A stretch of 39,523 nt of DNA from Flavihumibacter sp. CACIAM 22H1 (GCF_001601815.1 NZ_LUKG01000005.1:83177-122699), one strand, 5' to 3'. Shown: positions 18,679-28,314, counted from the first letter of the stretch. Numbers and translations are program-made. Notes: generated by a model from the letters alone, not told the origin.

Positions 18679-19218
18679 CTATTGGATTTTATTGAATAGT
18701 TCTACCGGGTTATCACAAACGATGATCCGCTCTTCTACCGGTTCATATAAAAAATGCTCTTTTTCAGCCTGCCGCATAAAAAGTATCAGGTGCTGAAAAT
18801 AACTGCCAGAATTCAGCAGGTAAATTTTCTTGTCATGAATTTTTAGCTGATTCCAGGTCAGCATCTCAAAGAATTCATCCATGGTACCGAATCCGCCTGG
18901 AAGAATGATCGCAGCATCGCTCATTTCATACATCATCTTTTTACGGGTATGCATATCTGGCACCACCGCCAGTTCCGTTATACCATCGTGTTGCTGCTCC
19001 CATTCGGTTAATACTTTTGGAATTACGCCCATTACCTCTCCGCCATGAGCCAATACGGAATCAGCAATTACACCCATTAAGCCCTTTTTGCCTCCTCCGT
19101 AAACGAGTTTGATCTGTAGCATGGCCAGAAGTTTGCCTAGTTCTGCCGTGTGTTTAGCAAATACTGGGTTGATGCCAGCCTGCGATCCGCAAAAAACAGC
19201 AATAGCTTTTATATTCAT
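18679..19218 (-). CDS. LOG family protein (TIGR00730-type; cytokinin riboside 5'-monophosphate phosphoribohydrolase-like)
   Basis: Start refined to MNIKAIAVFCGSQAG at 19218. LVYGGGKKGLMGVIAD and LPGGFGTMDEFFE (PGGxGTxxE motif). Confidence 0.92.
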   Translation of the reverse strand: MNIKAIAVFCGSQAGINPVFAKHTAELGKLLAMLQIKLVYGGGKKGLMGVIADSVLAHGGEVMGVIPKVLTEWEQQHDGITELAVVPDMHTRKKMMYEMSDAAIILPGGFGTMDEFFEMLTWNQLKIHDKKIYLLNSGSYFQHLILFMRQAEKEHFLYEPVEERIIVCDNPVELFNKIQ

Positions 19219-19283
19219 AGTTATTCCTGTCAAAGTAAACGTATTCCTATTTACATTGTGACAATTTATAAAATCTTTAGCGC

Positions 19284-20738
19284 ATGTCAACAACCCTGCT
19301 TTTCTCTTTTGTAATTGCCTATTTCGCCATTTTGCTTGTTGTTGCCTATATAACTTCCCGGAATTCAACAAATGAAAGCTTTTTTATCGGGAATAAAAAT
19401 TCCAACTGGATGCTGGTGGCATTTGGTATGATTGGAACCTCCTTAAGCGGGGTAACTTTTGTTTCCGTACCCGGTACGGTGGAAACCAATGCGTTTTCCT
19501 ATATGCAGGTGGTTATCGGGTACCTGCTCGGCTATATCGTAATAGCCTATGTATTGTTGCCTATCTATTATAAAATGAACCTTACTTCTATCTATAATTA
19601 TCTGCAACAACGTTTTGGGTTTATTGCCTATAAAACCGGTGCCCTGTTTTTTATTATTTCCCGAACTATCGGAGCAACGGCAAGGCTATACCTGGTGATT
19701 AATGTGCTGCAAATTTTTATTCTGGATAAACTGGGGGTGCCATTCGTAGTTACTGCGCTGATTATTCTGCTGATGATCCTCTTATACACTTTCGAAGGTG
19801 GTGTAAAAACCATTGTTTATACAGATACCCTGCAAACCAGTTTTATGTTAATTGGTTTGCTTGTTTGCGTTATTTATATCATGAATAACCTGGGCCTGAA
19901 TTTTGGCGATACCATGGCTACCCTGTCTGCCAAAGGATATACGAATGTTTTTAATACAGATGTGAACAGCAAGGGATTTTTTCTTAAACAAATCCTCGGA
20001 GGTGCTTTTATTACCATTGCCATGACGGGGCTCGACCAGGAAATGATGCAAAAAAACATTTCGGTAAAAACCCTGAAAGACTCCCAGAAAAATATCATGA
20101 CCTTCAGCGTTATTATTGTTTTTGTAAATTTTCTTTTTCTTCTGCTAGGCGGGCTACTATATATTTTTGCTGAGCAAAAAGGATTGGCAGTAAAAGGAGA
20201 TGAACTGTTTCCTACCATTGCGCTTACCTATCTTCCGCCTATAACCGCGGTAATCTTTATCATTGCCCTTATATCGGCCTTGTTCCCAAGTGCAGATGGC
20301 GCCCTTACCGCCCTCACTTCCTCTTTTTGCATAGACATGCTTGGCATAAAAAGAAACCCCGCACTTTCTGAAAAAGCCCAGAAAAGAATCCGAATGACCG
20401 TACACCTGAGCCTGACCCTGGTATTCATGCTCTGTATACTGGTGTTTAAAAAAATTGATAACAAGTCAATTATTGGGGTAATACTCGACCTGGCAGGTTA
20501 TACCTACGGTCCATTATTAGGCCTGTTTTCATTCGGAATACTGTCGAAACGGAATTTTGCCGATACTTACCTGGTTACCTTTATCTGTTTGCTGTCTCCG
20601 GTTCTTAGTTATTTTATAAGCCAGCATGCGCATAATTGGCTGGGTGGTTATCAAATTGGCATAGAACTCCTGTTAATCAATGGATTGATCACTTATTTCG
20701 GGCTGTTAATGATATCTAAAAAACCGGCCGGCCTATAA
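19284..20738 (+). CDS. Sodium:solute symporter family transporter
   Basis: 484 aa multi-TM. SNWMLVAFGMIGTSLSGVTFVSVPG, YLLGYIVIAYVLLPIYYKM and ALISALFPSADGALTALTSSFCIDM are typical of the SSS family. Confidence 0.93.
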   Translation: MSTTLLFSFVIAYFAILLVVAYITSRNSTNESFFIGNKNSNWMLVAFGMIGTSLSGVTFVSVPGTVETNAFSYMQVVIGYLLGYIVIAYVLLPIYYKMNLTSIYNYLQQRFGFIAYKTGALFFIISRTIGATARLYLVINVLQIFILDKLGVPFVVTALIILLMILLYTFEGGVKTIVYTDTLQTSFMLIGLLVCVIYIMNNLGLNFGDTMATLSAKGYTNVFNTDVNSKGFFLKQILGGAFITIAMTGLDQEMMQKNISVKTLKDSQKNIMTFSVIIVFVNFLFLLLGGLLYIFAEQKGLAVKGDELFPTIALTYLPPITAVIFIIALISALFPSADGALTALTSSFCIDMLGIKRNPALSEKAQKRIRMTVHLSLTLVFMLCILVFKKIDNKSIIGVILDLAGYTYGPLLGLFSFGILSKRNFADTYLVTFICLLSPVLSYFISQHAHNWLGGYQIGIELLLINGLITYFGLLMISKKPAGL

Positions 20739-20780
20739 ACTAAAACCCGAAAATCTACGTTTTAAGAAGGTAAACATACC

Positions 20781-20815
20781 ATGCCATCCACGGTACCAAA
20801 TGGATGGCATTTTTG
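20781..20815 (+). terminator. Stem-loop terminator between symporter and LOG genes
   Basis: Perfect 10-bp inverted repeat ATGCCATCCA-cggtaccaaa-TGGATGGCAT followed by TTTTG. Confidence 0.7.
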
Positions 20816-20839
20816 TCTCCTAACCTTAAAACGAAGACT

Positions 20840-21535
20840 ATGAACGACACGATCCGGATGACCAAACAAAGAAGGTGGAGTGAATCAAAAGCTCATTCAA
20901 GCTGGCAGATTTTTAAAATAATGGCCGAATTTGTAGACGGGTTTGAAGCACTCGCTAAACTCGGGCCCTGTATTTCTATATTCGGTTCAGCTAGAACCGA
21001 GCCCGGACATCCCGCTTATGAACTAACCGTTGATGTTGCCAAACGCCTGGCTGAAGAAGGATTTGGAATAATCTCAGGAGGCGGCCCCGGAATTATGGAA
21101 GCAGCCAATAAGGGTGCACAACTGGGTGGGGGTAAATCAGTAGGATTAAACATCGAACTTCCTTTTGAGCAACACGCCAACCCTTATATCGACCGGGATG
21201 CCAACCTGCATTTTGAATATTTCTTTGTACGTAAAACCATGTTCACTAAATATTCTCAGGGTTTTGTAATGATGCCCGGAGGTTTTGGCACCATGGATGA
21301 ATTTTTTGAGGTGGCAACCCTGATACAAACGGGTAAAATGCTGCAGGTTCCACTAATACTGGTAGGTTCCGCTTACTGGAATGGTTTAATGCAGTGGCTA
21401 CAGCATACTATGTTAACAGAAGGCTATATTTCTCCGGAAGATATGGACCTGTTAAAAATAGTAGATACAGCAGAGGAAGTGGCTGAACAAGTGCTCCATT
21501 TCTACAGTAAACATCCATTACAGCCTAATTTTTAA
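20840..21535 (+). CDS. LOG family protein (second paralogue, TIGR00730-type)
   Basis: GPCISIFGSARTEPGHPAYE, GFGIISGGGPGIMEAANKGAQ and MMPGGFGTMDEFFEV. ATG at 20840 preferred over the upstream start at 20804, which lies in the terminator hairpin. Confidence 0.93.
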   Translation: MNDTIRMTKQRRWSESKAHSSWQIFKIMAEFVDGFEALAKLGPCISIFGSARTEPGHPAYELTVDVAKRLAEEGFGIISGGGPGIMEAANKGAQLGGGKSVGLNIELPFEQHANPYIDRDANLHFEYFFVRKTMFTKYSQGFVMMPGGFGTMDEFFEVATLIQTGKMLQVPLILVGSAYWNGLMQWLQHTMLTEGYISPEDMDLLKIVDTAEEVAEQVLHFYSKHPLQPNF

Positions 21536-21546
21536 ACTTTTGGGCC

Positions 21547-21554
21547 TATTTTTG
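21547..21554 (+). promoter_or_regulatory. Bacteroidetes-type -7 element (TATTTTTG)
   Basis: Exact TAnnTTTG match 16 nt upstream of the apparent TTG start of the O-methyltransferase. Confidence 0.5.
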
Positions 21555-21570
21555 CACAAATTGTCCCCTT

Positions 21571-22212
21571 TTGACGGAACTGATAGACGATCAAATACAG
21601 GTATACGCCGAGCGGTTTAGTGCCGATGAGCCTCCTATTTTGGAGGAGATCAATACATTTACCCAGGCCAACCACCCGCATGCCCATATGCTGAGCGGTC
21701 GTTTACAGGGCCGCTTTCTTTCCATGATCAGCAGCCTGCTTAAACCGGTTCAGATCCTGGAAATCGGAACCTTTACCGGGTATAGCGCGCTTTGCCTGGC
21801 AGAAGGATTAGCACCCGGGGGCAGCCTTCATACCATCGAGCTCAGAAAAGAGGATGCTGCTGCCGCCCAGGCTTATTTCAACCGGTCTGCCTATGCCGAT
21901 CAGATACGTTTACACGTAGGGGAAGCAGCTTCAATAATTCCACAACTTCCCTTTACCTGGGACCTGGTTTTTATTGATGCCGACAAAACAGGTTATGTAG
22001 AATACTACGAACTGGTATTGCCCCGTTTGAGAAAAGGGGGGCTGATATTGGCCGATAATGTACTCTTTCACGGACAGGTGCTGGAACCTGTTATCAGTGG
22101 AAAGAATGCCAAAGCCATTCATGCTTTTAATGAACACGTAAAAGCGGATAACAGAGTAAGTACCAGCCTCCTCACACTCCGAGACGGGCTTTTATTAATC
22201 CGGAAAAAATAA
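21571..22212 (+). CDS. Class I SAM-dependent O-methyltransferase (catechol O-methyltransferase-like family)
   Basis: LEIGTFTGYSALCLAEGL, DLVFIDADKTGYVEYYELVLPRLRKGGLILADNVLFHGQV. Apparent TTG start. Confidence 0.93.
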   Translation: MTELIDDQIQVYAERFSADEPPILEEINTFTQANHPHAHMLSGRLQGRFLSMISSLLKPVQILEIGTFTGYSALCLAEGLAPGGSLHTIELRKEDAAAAQAYFNRSAYADQIRLHVGEAASIIPQLPFTWDLVFIDADKTGYVEYYELVLPRLRKGGLILADNVLFHGQVLEPVISGKNAKAIHAFNEHVKADNRVSTSLLTLRDGLLLIRKK

Positions 22213-22215
22213 ACT

Positions 22216-23424
22216 ATGAGATCATCGACCCTATTGTTTGTAATAGTACTGTTTACGTTGAAACTTTCTGCGCAACAGAATCCGGCGGTACTGTCCTATA
22301 TACAACAGTACAAACAATTAGCGGTGGATGAAATGCTGCGTACAGGTGTACCTGCTGCTATAAAGCTGGCACAGGGAATTCATGAAACAGAGGCAGGCAG
22401 GAGCGACCTGGTACTTCGATCCAATAATCATTTTGGTATAAAATGTAAATCTACCTGGACGGGCGATAAAGTTTACCACGATGATGATGCAGCAGGAGAG
22501 TGTTTCCGCAGTTATGGAGAAGCGGCCCTCTCTTATCGCGATCATTCCGATTTTCTTAAATCCAACCAACGTTATGCCTTCCTGTTCAAGCTCGATCCAA
22601 CAGATTATGAAGGCTGGGCATATGGCTTAAAAAAAGCGGGTTACGCTACCAATATAAAATATTCCCATATCCTGATCCGGCTGATTGAAACCTATAACCT
22701 GCAGGATTATACGCTGATTGCTATGGGTAAAAAGGCACCCACAGGCGATTTACTGGTCGGTATTCGTGCCCCTGCAGCAAATGAAACCCTTGCTATTCAA
22801 CCTCCTGCTATTACCAATTACCCCAGCGGCATTTTCGAGATCAATGCTACCAAAGTGCTTTTTGCCAAGGCGGGTACAAGTTTACTGGCATTGGCAGATG
22901 CGCATCAATTGTCGCTTTCCCGGTTGCTTGATTTTAATGATATTACACCTGGTGAGGGAGATCTCCTGGTGGAGGACCAGTTGATCTACCTGCAACGCAA
23001 AAGGAAAACCGGCGCTGGCTTATTTCATATTGTAGCAGGCGAGGAAAATCTGTATGATATAGCCCAGGCGGAAGGTATCCGGTACGGTACGTTACTGGAA
23101 CTGAATCACCTGCAACCAGGCATGGAGCCCGCAGAGGGAGAGCGCCTGTACCTGAAAGAAAAATCGCCCCGCCAACCCTTACTGGCTGGTTCAAAACGCC
23201 CGTTAACCAAAACAGCAACCGTGTATACTCCCGGACCCGCAGAATCGCTGATTCAGCAAACATCGGTGTCGGTGAAGCCGGTAAAGCATATTGTACAGGA
23301 AAAGGAAACGCTTTTCGGAATTTGTAAAAGATATGGAGTTACGATAGACCAGGTAAAAGAGTGGAACCGCCTCAATGGCTCAGGATTGCGGAAAGGGCAG
23401 CATTTACTCATTTACAGCAATTGA
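22216..23424 (+). CDS. Glucosaminidase domain protein with C-terminal LysM (peptidoglycan hydrolase)
   Basis: Signal peptide, then AIKLAQGIHETEAGRSDLVLRSNNHFGIKCKSTWTG (FlgJ/glucosaminidase type). C-terminal HIVQEKETLFGICKRYGVTIDQVKEWNRLNGSGLRKGQHLLIY (LysM). Confidence 0.92.
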   Translation: MRSSTLLFVIVLFTLKLSAQQNPAVLSYIQQYKQLAVDEMLRTGVPAAIKLAQGIHETEAGRSDLVLRSNNHFGIKCKSTWTGDKVYHDDDAAGECFRSYGEAALSYRDHSDFLKSNQRYAFLFKLDPTDYEGWAYGLKKAGYATNIKYSHILIRLIETYNLQDYTLIAMGKKAPTGDLLVGIRAPAANETLAIQPPAITNYPSGIFEINATKVLFAKAGTSLLALADAHQLSLSRLLDFNDITPGEGDLLVEDQLIYLQRKRKTGAGLFHIVAGEENLYDIAQAEGIRYGTLLELNHLQPGMEPAEGERLYLKEKSPRQPLLAGSKRPLTKTATVYTPGPAESLIQQTSVSVKPVKHIVQEKETLFGICKRYGVTIDQVKEWNRLNGSGLRKGQHLLIYSN

Positions 23425-23426
23425 TT

Positions 23427-23972
23427 ATGTCTTTCTTACAGGTAAAAGATAAAACGTTTGAACCCTACCTCACTGCCAGTGATATCAATGGCCAGGTACA
23501 GCGGCTTGCAGCAGAAATAAACCGGGATTATAAAGGAAAGAGGCCCTTGTTCATTGCCATCCTGAATGGTTCCTTTATGTTTTCATCGGATTTGTTCAAG
23601 GCGGTTAATATTGAAGCGGAAATCTGTTTTATAAAGCTTGCTTCTTATAAGGGCACAAAATCAACGGGCCAGGTAATTACCGCCATTGGTTTGGACATGG
23701 ACATTCATGATCGCCATGTAATTATCCTGGAAGATATTGTTGATACCGGTAAAACCCTGAATGAATTTTTACCCCAGCTCCACCACCAGCAACCCGCTTC
23801 TCTGGAATTGGCTGTGCTTTTACATAAGCCGGAGGCTACCAGGTACCCCGTATCCATCAAATACCTGGGTTTCAGTATCCCCGATAAATTTGTTTTAGGG
23901 TACGGACTAGATTATGATGGGCTCGGACGCAATATTCCGGAGATTTACAAGTTAAAAGAAGGAGCTGAGTAA
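23427..23972 (+). CDS. hpt: Hypoxanthine phosphoribosyltransferase
   Basis: PRTase loop HVIILEDIVDTGKTL, FIAILNGSFMFSSDL and C-terminal KFVLGYGLDYDGLGRNIPEIY. Start refined to MSFLQVKDKTFEPYL. Confidence 0.93.
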   Translation: MSFLQVKDKTFEPYLTASDINGQVQRLAAEINRDYKGKRPLFIAILNGSFMFSSDLFKAVNIEAEICFIKLASYKGTKSTGQVITAIGLDMDIHDRHVIILEDIVDTGKTLNEFLPQLHHQQPASLELAVLLHKPEATRYPVSIKYLGFSIPDKFVLGYGLDYDGLGRNIPEIYKLKEGAE

Positions 23973-24004
23973 AACCATCGACTCAGTTTCAAATTAACCC
24001 GGTT

Positions 24005-25768
24005 CTGAAAACTGTAGTTGCCATATTACTCATTCTGCTGGCAGGGATCCAGGCAAATTGCCAGTATTATTTTCGAGGCGAAATTCGGGATGAAACCCAG
24101 AAATTGCTTCCGAATGTAAAAATGACCCTGCATTCCACAGGCTACCTGTACTATTCGGGGGCTTCGGGTGGGTTTGGGATCACGTCTGCAAAAGTCGAGG
24201 ATTCAGTTACGCTGCAATTGGATGGCTATAAGGTTTGCACTTTCCTGATAAAAAGTACGAAAGAGAATAATTTTGTGCTGCCTTTATTGGTAAAAAAAGC
24301 ATCCCAGCCGGAAAAGCGGCTGATGTCGATCACCCGCGACCTGAAGCCAGCTGATCTTGCCCGCTTTTCTGTAGGTGGAGAAACTTACAGCAGCCTGCGC
24401 GAGAACGATTATATGGATGCGGGCAAATTTCCTACCATTGATTTCGCCGTAAATACCGATAAAGCGTCCTATAGTAATATCCGACGTTTTCTGAACATGG
24501 GCAGTACCGTTCCGCCCGATGCGGTGCGAATTGAGGAAATGCTTAATTATTTTACGCTGGAACATGAAACTCCTGCGCCCGGCGAAGATTTTCATATCAG
24601 TACCAACTTATCTGAATGCCCCTGGCGCCCGGCTAACCAGCTCTTTTATGTGAAAATCAGTGCTAAAAAACTGGATTTCACACAGATACCTCCCAGTAAC
24701 CTGGTTTTTCTGATTGATGTATCCGGCTCCATGGATATGCCCAACCGGCTGCCTTTGCTTAAAAGTGCGTTTAAATTAATGGTGGATAATCTTCGCCCCA
24801 TTGATACTATCTCCATTGTAGTATATGGTGGTACAGTGGGGGTATGGTTACAGCCCACATCCGGAGGAGATAAGGAAAAAATACACAAGTCTATCGAGGA
24901 ATTAAGTCCGGGTGGCTCCACGGCTGGTGAATCAGGGATCCTTGCTGCCTATAAACTGGCGGAAAGCACCTATATACCAAATGGTAACAACCGGGTTGTG
25001 CTGGCCACTGATGGCGATTTTAATGTTGGTCAAACTTCCGAGGAAGCGCTGGAACGGATGATTGTAACCCAACGACAGAAAGGGATCTATCTTACCTGCC
25101 TGGGCGTAGGAATGGGTAATTATAAAGATTCCAAACTGGAAGTACTGGCAAAAAAAGGGAATGGAAATTTTGCCTATCTCGATAATGAAAAGGAAGCAGA
25201 AAAGGTGTTGGTAAAAGAGTTGACCCAAACCATGTATTCTGTAGCAGACGATGCATTGCTGCATGTCAGCTTTTTCCCGGAGAATGTAAAAAATTACCGG
25301 TTAATAGGCTTCGATAACAAATTCAGTGCATTATCTGCAGAAGGGGAAGGCATGCTTGAAGGGGGAGAAGTTGGAACCGGCCATACCCTAATGGCAATTT
25401 TTGAACTGACACCTGTAGAAAAATATGATTCCTCCGCTTCACTGGCCACTATTGAATTGAGTTATAAACTGCCCAAGGATTCTGTACAGCATAAAATGTC
25501 AAAGCTGATAAAAGACAGCCATATTCATTCTTTTCAGACATTGCCGGATACTTATCGGATGGCTGCCGGCATTTCTCTTTTTGGTTCGGTTCTGAAAGAA
25601 TCCCGGTTTGTTAAACCAGCTAACCTGCAAGACGTGCTTACCATTATTCAGCCGATTGCCAAAACAGATAATTTACTGCAGCAGGAATTAATCGGGATGG
25701 TAGAGAAAGCAAAAAAAATCTACTACAAAGGCAAGGCATCCAAACTTAAAGCGAACTTGTTCTGGTAA
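24005..25768 (+). CDS. VWA domain-containing protein (YfbK-like) with N-terminal carboxypeptidase-regulatory-like domain
   Basis: Frame extends upstream of the called ATG (24104) into a signal peptide (LKTVVAILLILLAGIQANCQ). MIDAS-type FLIDVSGSMDMPNRLPLLKSAFK, STAGESGILAAYKLA, VVLATDGDFNVG. No ATG/GTG/TTG lies between the upstream stop and the signal peptide. Confidence 0.88.
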   Translation: MKTVVAILLILLAGIQANCQYYFRGEIRDETQKLLPNVKMTLHSTGYLYYSGASGGFGITSAKVEDSVTLQLDGYKVCTFLIKSTKENNFVLPLLVKKASQPEKRLMSITRDLKPADLARFSVGGETYSSLRENDYMDAGKFPTIDFAVNTDKASYSNIRRFLNMGSTVPPDAVRIEEMLNYFTLEHETPAPGEDFHISTNLSECPWRPANQLFYVKISAKKLDFTQIPPSNLVFLIDVSGSMDMPNRLPLLKSAFKLMVDNLRPIDTISIVVYGGTVGVWLQPTSGGDKEKIHKSIEELSPGGSTAGESGILAAYKLAESTYIPNGNNRVVLATDGDFNVGQTSEEALERMIVTQRQKGIYLTCLGVGMGNYKDSKLEVLAKKGNGNFAYLDNEKEAEKVLVKELTQTMYSVADDALLHVSFFPENVKNYRLIGFDNKFSALSAEGEGMLEGGEVGTGHTLMAIFELTPVEKYDSSASLATIELSYKLPKDSVQHKMSKLIKDSHIHSFQTLPDTYRMAAGISLFGSVLKESRFVKPANLQDVLTIIQPIAKTDNLLQQELIGMVEKAKKIYYKGKASKLKANLFW

Positions 25769-25856
25769 TCCGGTTCATGCACAAAATACATATCTATTTC
25801 CCCGATATTTTTGGCAGTTATTTTACCTCTGTACGTACATGGGTAATCCTCTTTAA

Positions 25857-26438
25857 TTAGTTCATATACATAGAACTAAGCATGCTGATTACACCGAGAA
25901 AAAGCAGGTTCAGCGTTCCGGTATAAGGTACAAATAACAAAGCCATGGTATACCCGATAAACTTGGCCGGAATATCTCCGGAACTGATAACGCCAAATAA
26001 GCGTTTGCTCTGCCGGATATTAAACAACCTTGACGCAATGCCCCAAAACTCCAGGTTATTCAATAAATAAAGGACGTAAAACCAGGCAAGGCTTACATAA
26101 TAGAGCCAGTTGTCGGTTATAACGGTACTGCCTATTCGTAATAAAAGCATGGTGCCTGCCATAAAGAGAATAATCCCTTCATTGAATTTCTTAAAGGGAA
26201 TATGGTGCTCAAGTATAGTGTAAGCGAAACCTGTTATCCAAAGTAAAAAGGCGGATAACACCATTACCCAGGGGAGTTCATGTACTGGAAACTTCTCTAA
26301 GAAACGGGCAAATTCTGCCGTAAAAAAGAAGGAAATTCCTGCGCCCTGAAAGAATTGCAACCAAAATAGCTGTTTCACTACCGGCCATTCATTTCTTTGT
26401 ATGTTCAGTAGGTTCAACCAGAACCGGTTGGATTTCAT
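25857..26438 (-). CDS. Integral membrane protein resembling the N-terminal part of a larger MFS/NTP-transporter-like protein; possibly truncated
   Basis: 193 aa, several TM segments (VKQLFWLQFFQGAGISFFFTAEFARFLEKF..., NNLEFWGIASRLFNIRQSKRLFGVISSGDIPAKFIGYTMALLFVPYTG). It stops after about 5 TMs. Confidence 0.55.
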   Translation of the reverse strand: MKSNRFWLNLLNIQRNEWPVVKQLFWLQFFQGAGISFFFTAEFARFLEKFPVHELPWVMVLSAFLLWITGFAYTILEHHIPFKKFNEGIILFMAGTMLLLRIGSTVITDNWLYYVSLAWFYVLYLLNNLEFWGIASRLFNIRQSKRLFGVISSGDIPAKFIGYTMALLFVPYTGTLNLLFLGVISMLSSMYMN

Positions 26439-27058
26439 TTCCCGTCGTTGTTTTTAGTTAGGTTCAGATTTGCCTGCTTTTGTTTGAGCTGGTCAAGATG
26501 CTTCATCTTTACGGGTTGTCGGACGGTTCGGGAATTATTGGTAAAGTATACATGCTTTTCAAAAAATCCGATTTGAATAGGATCCCATTCTGCTTCAACT
26601 TTTATAATTCCATACACCAGGAATTCTTTCATAAGATGTTGACTGATGGGAAGAAAATCTTCCCGACCGAGGTAATCCAGGTCAGCATCACAGATAATTT
26701 TCTCCAGTATTCCCACCGGCGATTGGGGGATCCTGGTGGCCATTATCATTCCTTTAATGGTTTCAAGGGCTTGCGGGGAAAGACTTCCATTTTGGAGGTC
26801 CTCCATCATTATTTCACAGGAACGGAGTTCATGTCCGCTATAAGTATCTAAGAAACCCGTATCATGGTAGAGCGCCGCAATCTTCAGCAATAACAGTTGT
26901 TCGGCGTCTTCAATTTTTTCTTCCCGTGCAATCCGTTCCGCTTGTTTCAGCACATCGATGGTATGTTGCACATTGTGGTAGGTTAATCGTTTATCCAGGC
27001 CTTTTGTGAGGCGCTGAATAATCATTCGTTCCAGGTTTTTAAAGCCTGATTCCGTCAT
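26435..27058 (-). CDS. HD domain-containing metal-dependent phosphohydrolase
   Basis: YHNVQHTIDVLKQAERIA, KIAALYHDTGFLDTYSGHELRSCEIM and ICDADLDYLGRED: H...HD...D architecture. Its 3' end overlaps the membrane protein start by 4 nt. Confidence 0.9.
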   Translation of the reverse strand: MTESGFKNLERMIIQRLTKGLDKRLTYHNVQHTIDVLKQAERIAREEKIEDAEQLLLLKIAALYHDTGFLDTYSGHELRSCEIMMEDLQNGSLSPQALETIKGMIMATRIPQSPVGILEKIICDADLDYLGREDFLPISQHLMKEFLVYGIIKVEAEWDPIQIGFFEKHVYFTNNSRTVRQPVKMKHLDQLKQKQANLNLTKNNDGK

Positions 27059-27107
27059 CGGTTAACCGTTTAAAAATGGAAAGCAATCGTAATTCAGCAG
27101 AAATATG

Positions 27108-27141
27108 GCAAAAAAGCCGCAGATGTTTGGTCTGCGGCTTT
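27108..27141 (-). terminator. Terminator downstream of dnaJ
   Basis: Perfect 11-bp inverted repeat AAAGCCGCAGA-tgtttgg-TCTGCGGCTTT. On the minus strand it is followed by a T-run, just after the dnaJ stop. Confidence 0.85.
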
Positions 27142-27144
27142 GTA

Positions 27145-28314
27145 TTATGAAAAGATTTCTCTGACTTTATCAAAAAAACTTCGTTCGTTCTTGTCGGGCT
27201 TTGGATGGAAATTATCCGATTGCTGCAATTTTTCCATGATGGATTTTTCTTCGCTGTTCAGGTGCTGGGGGGTCCATACATTTACATGAATCAGCTGATC
27301 GCCTTTTTCATAGCTATTAACTGCGGGAAATCCTTTGCCTTTTAACCGGAAAATTTTTCCGCTTTGGGTACCGGCCGGAATCTTGATTTTTGCCCGTCCA
27401 TCTATAGTCGGAACTTCTACGTTTGCGCCAAAAATGGCATCGGGTATAGAAATATAAAGGTCATAGGCAACATTCAGCCCATCCCTATGCAGTTCTTTAT
27501 GGGTATCTTCTTCGATTAATACGATAAGATCTCCTGGTGAACCGCCTCGCTCCCCGGCATTTCCTTTTCCGGAAACATTGAGCTGCATGCCTTCCTGAAC
27601 CCCTGCAGGTATATCAATGGTTACGGTTTCTTCCCCGTAAACACGACCTTCGCCTTTACAGCTTCCGCATTTGGCTGTAATCGTGGATCCCTCCCCGTTA
27701 CAAGTTGGACAGGTAGTAACTGTTTGCATTTGTCCCAGGAAAGTGCTGGTCACTTTTCTTACCTGTCCTGAGCCACCACAGGTACCGCAGGTTTGAATAC
27801 TGCTTTTATCCTTAGCCCCTGATCCTGCACAGGTACTGCAACCCACATATTTTTTTACCTTAATGCTTTTGGTTACTCCTTTGGCGATTTCTTCAAAATT
27901 CAATTTCAGTTTTACCCGCAAATTACTACCGCGGGTACCCCTGGCTCGCTGTCCGCCACGGCCTCTTCCGCCTGCTTGTCCGCCAAAGAAAGAACCGAAG
28001 ATATCATCCCCGAAAATGTCACCGAACTGGCTGAATATATCATCCATATTCATATTGCCACCGCCGCCAAATCCACGGGCTCCGTTTCCAACTCCGGCAT
28101 GCCCATACCGGTCGTACTGGGCCCGCTTATCTGCGTCGCTCAGGATCTCATAGGCTTCTGCTGCCTCTTTGAATTTTTCCTCTGCAGTTTTATCACCCGG
28201 ATTTCTGTCGGGGTGATATTGCATTGCTACTTTACGGTAGGCTTTTTTGATCTCCTCCGCTGATGCCGATTTCGCAATACCCAATATTTCGTAATAATCT
28301 CTTTTTGCTGACAT
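27145..28314 (-). CDS. dnaJ: Molecular chaperone DnaJ
   Basis: J domain [37 protein letters not shown] (HPD), G/F region and four CxxCxGxG-type zinc motifs. Confidence 0.97.
   Translation of the reverse strand: MSAKRDYYEILGIAKSASAEEIKKAYRKVAMQYHPDRNPGDKTAEEKFKEAAEAYEILSDADKRAQYDRYGHAGVGNGARGFGGGGNMNMDDIFSQFGDIFGDDIFGSFFGGQAGGRGRGGQRARGTRGSNLRVKLKLNFEEIAKGVTKSIKVKKYVGCSTCAGSGAKDKSSIQTCGTCGGSGQVRKVTSTFLGQMQTVTTCPTCNGEGSTITAKCGSCKGEGRVYGEETVTIDIPAGVQEGMQLNVSGKGNAGERGGSPGDLIVLIEEDTHKELHRDGLNVAYDLYISIPDAIFGANVEVPTIDGRAKIKIPAGTQSGKIFRLKGKGFPAVNSYEKGDQLIHVNVWTPQHLNSEEKSIMEKLQQSDNFHPKPDKNERSFFDKVREIFS

Noticed and set aside
19219-19371. N-terminal extension of the minus-strand LOG ORF to 19371
   Set aside because: It would overlap the symporter CDS that starts at 19284; conserved LOG sequence starts at MNIKAIAVFCGS (19218).
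23361-23426. Overlap of hpt ORF with the LysM protein C-terminus
   Set aside because: The extra N-terminal residues are the antisense-free alternate frame of the upstream gene; hpt most likely starts at ATG 23427.
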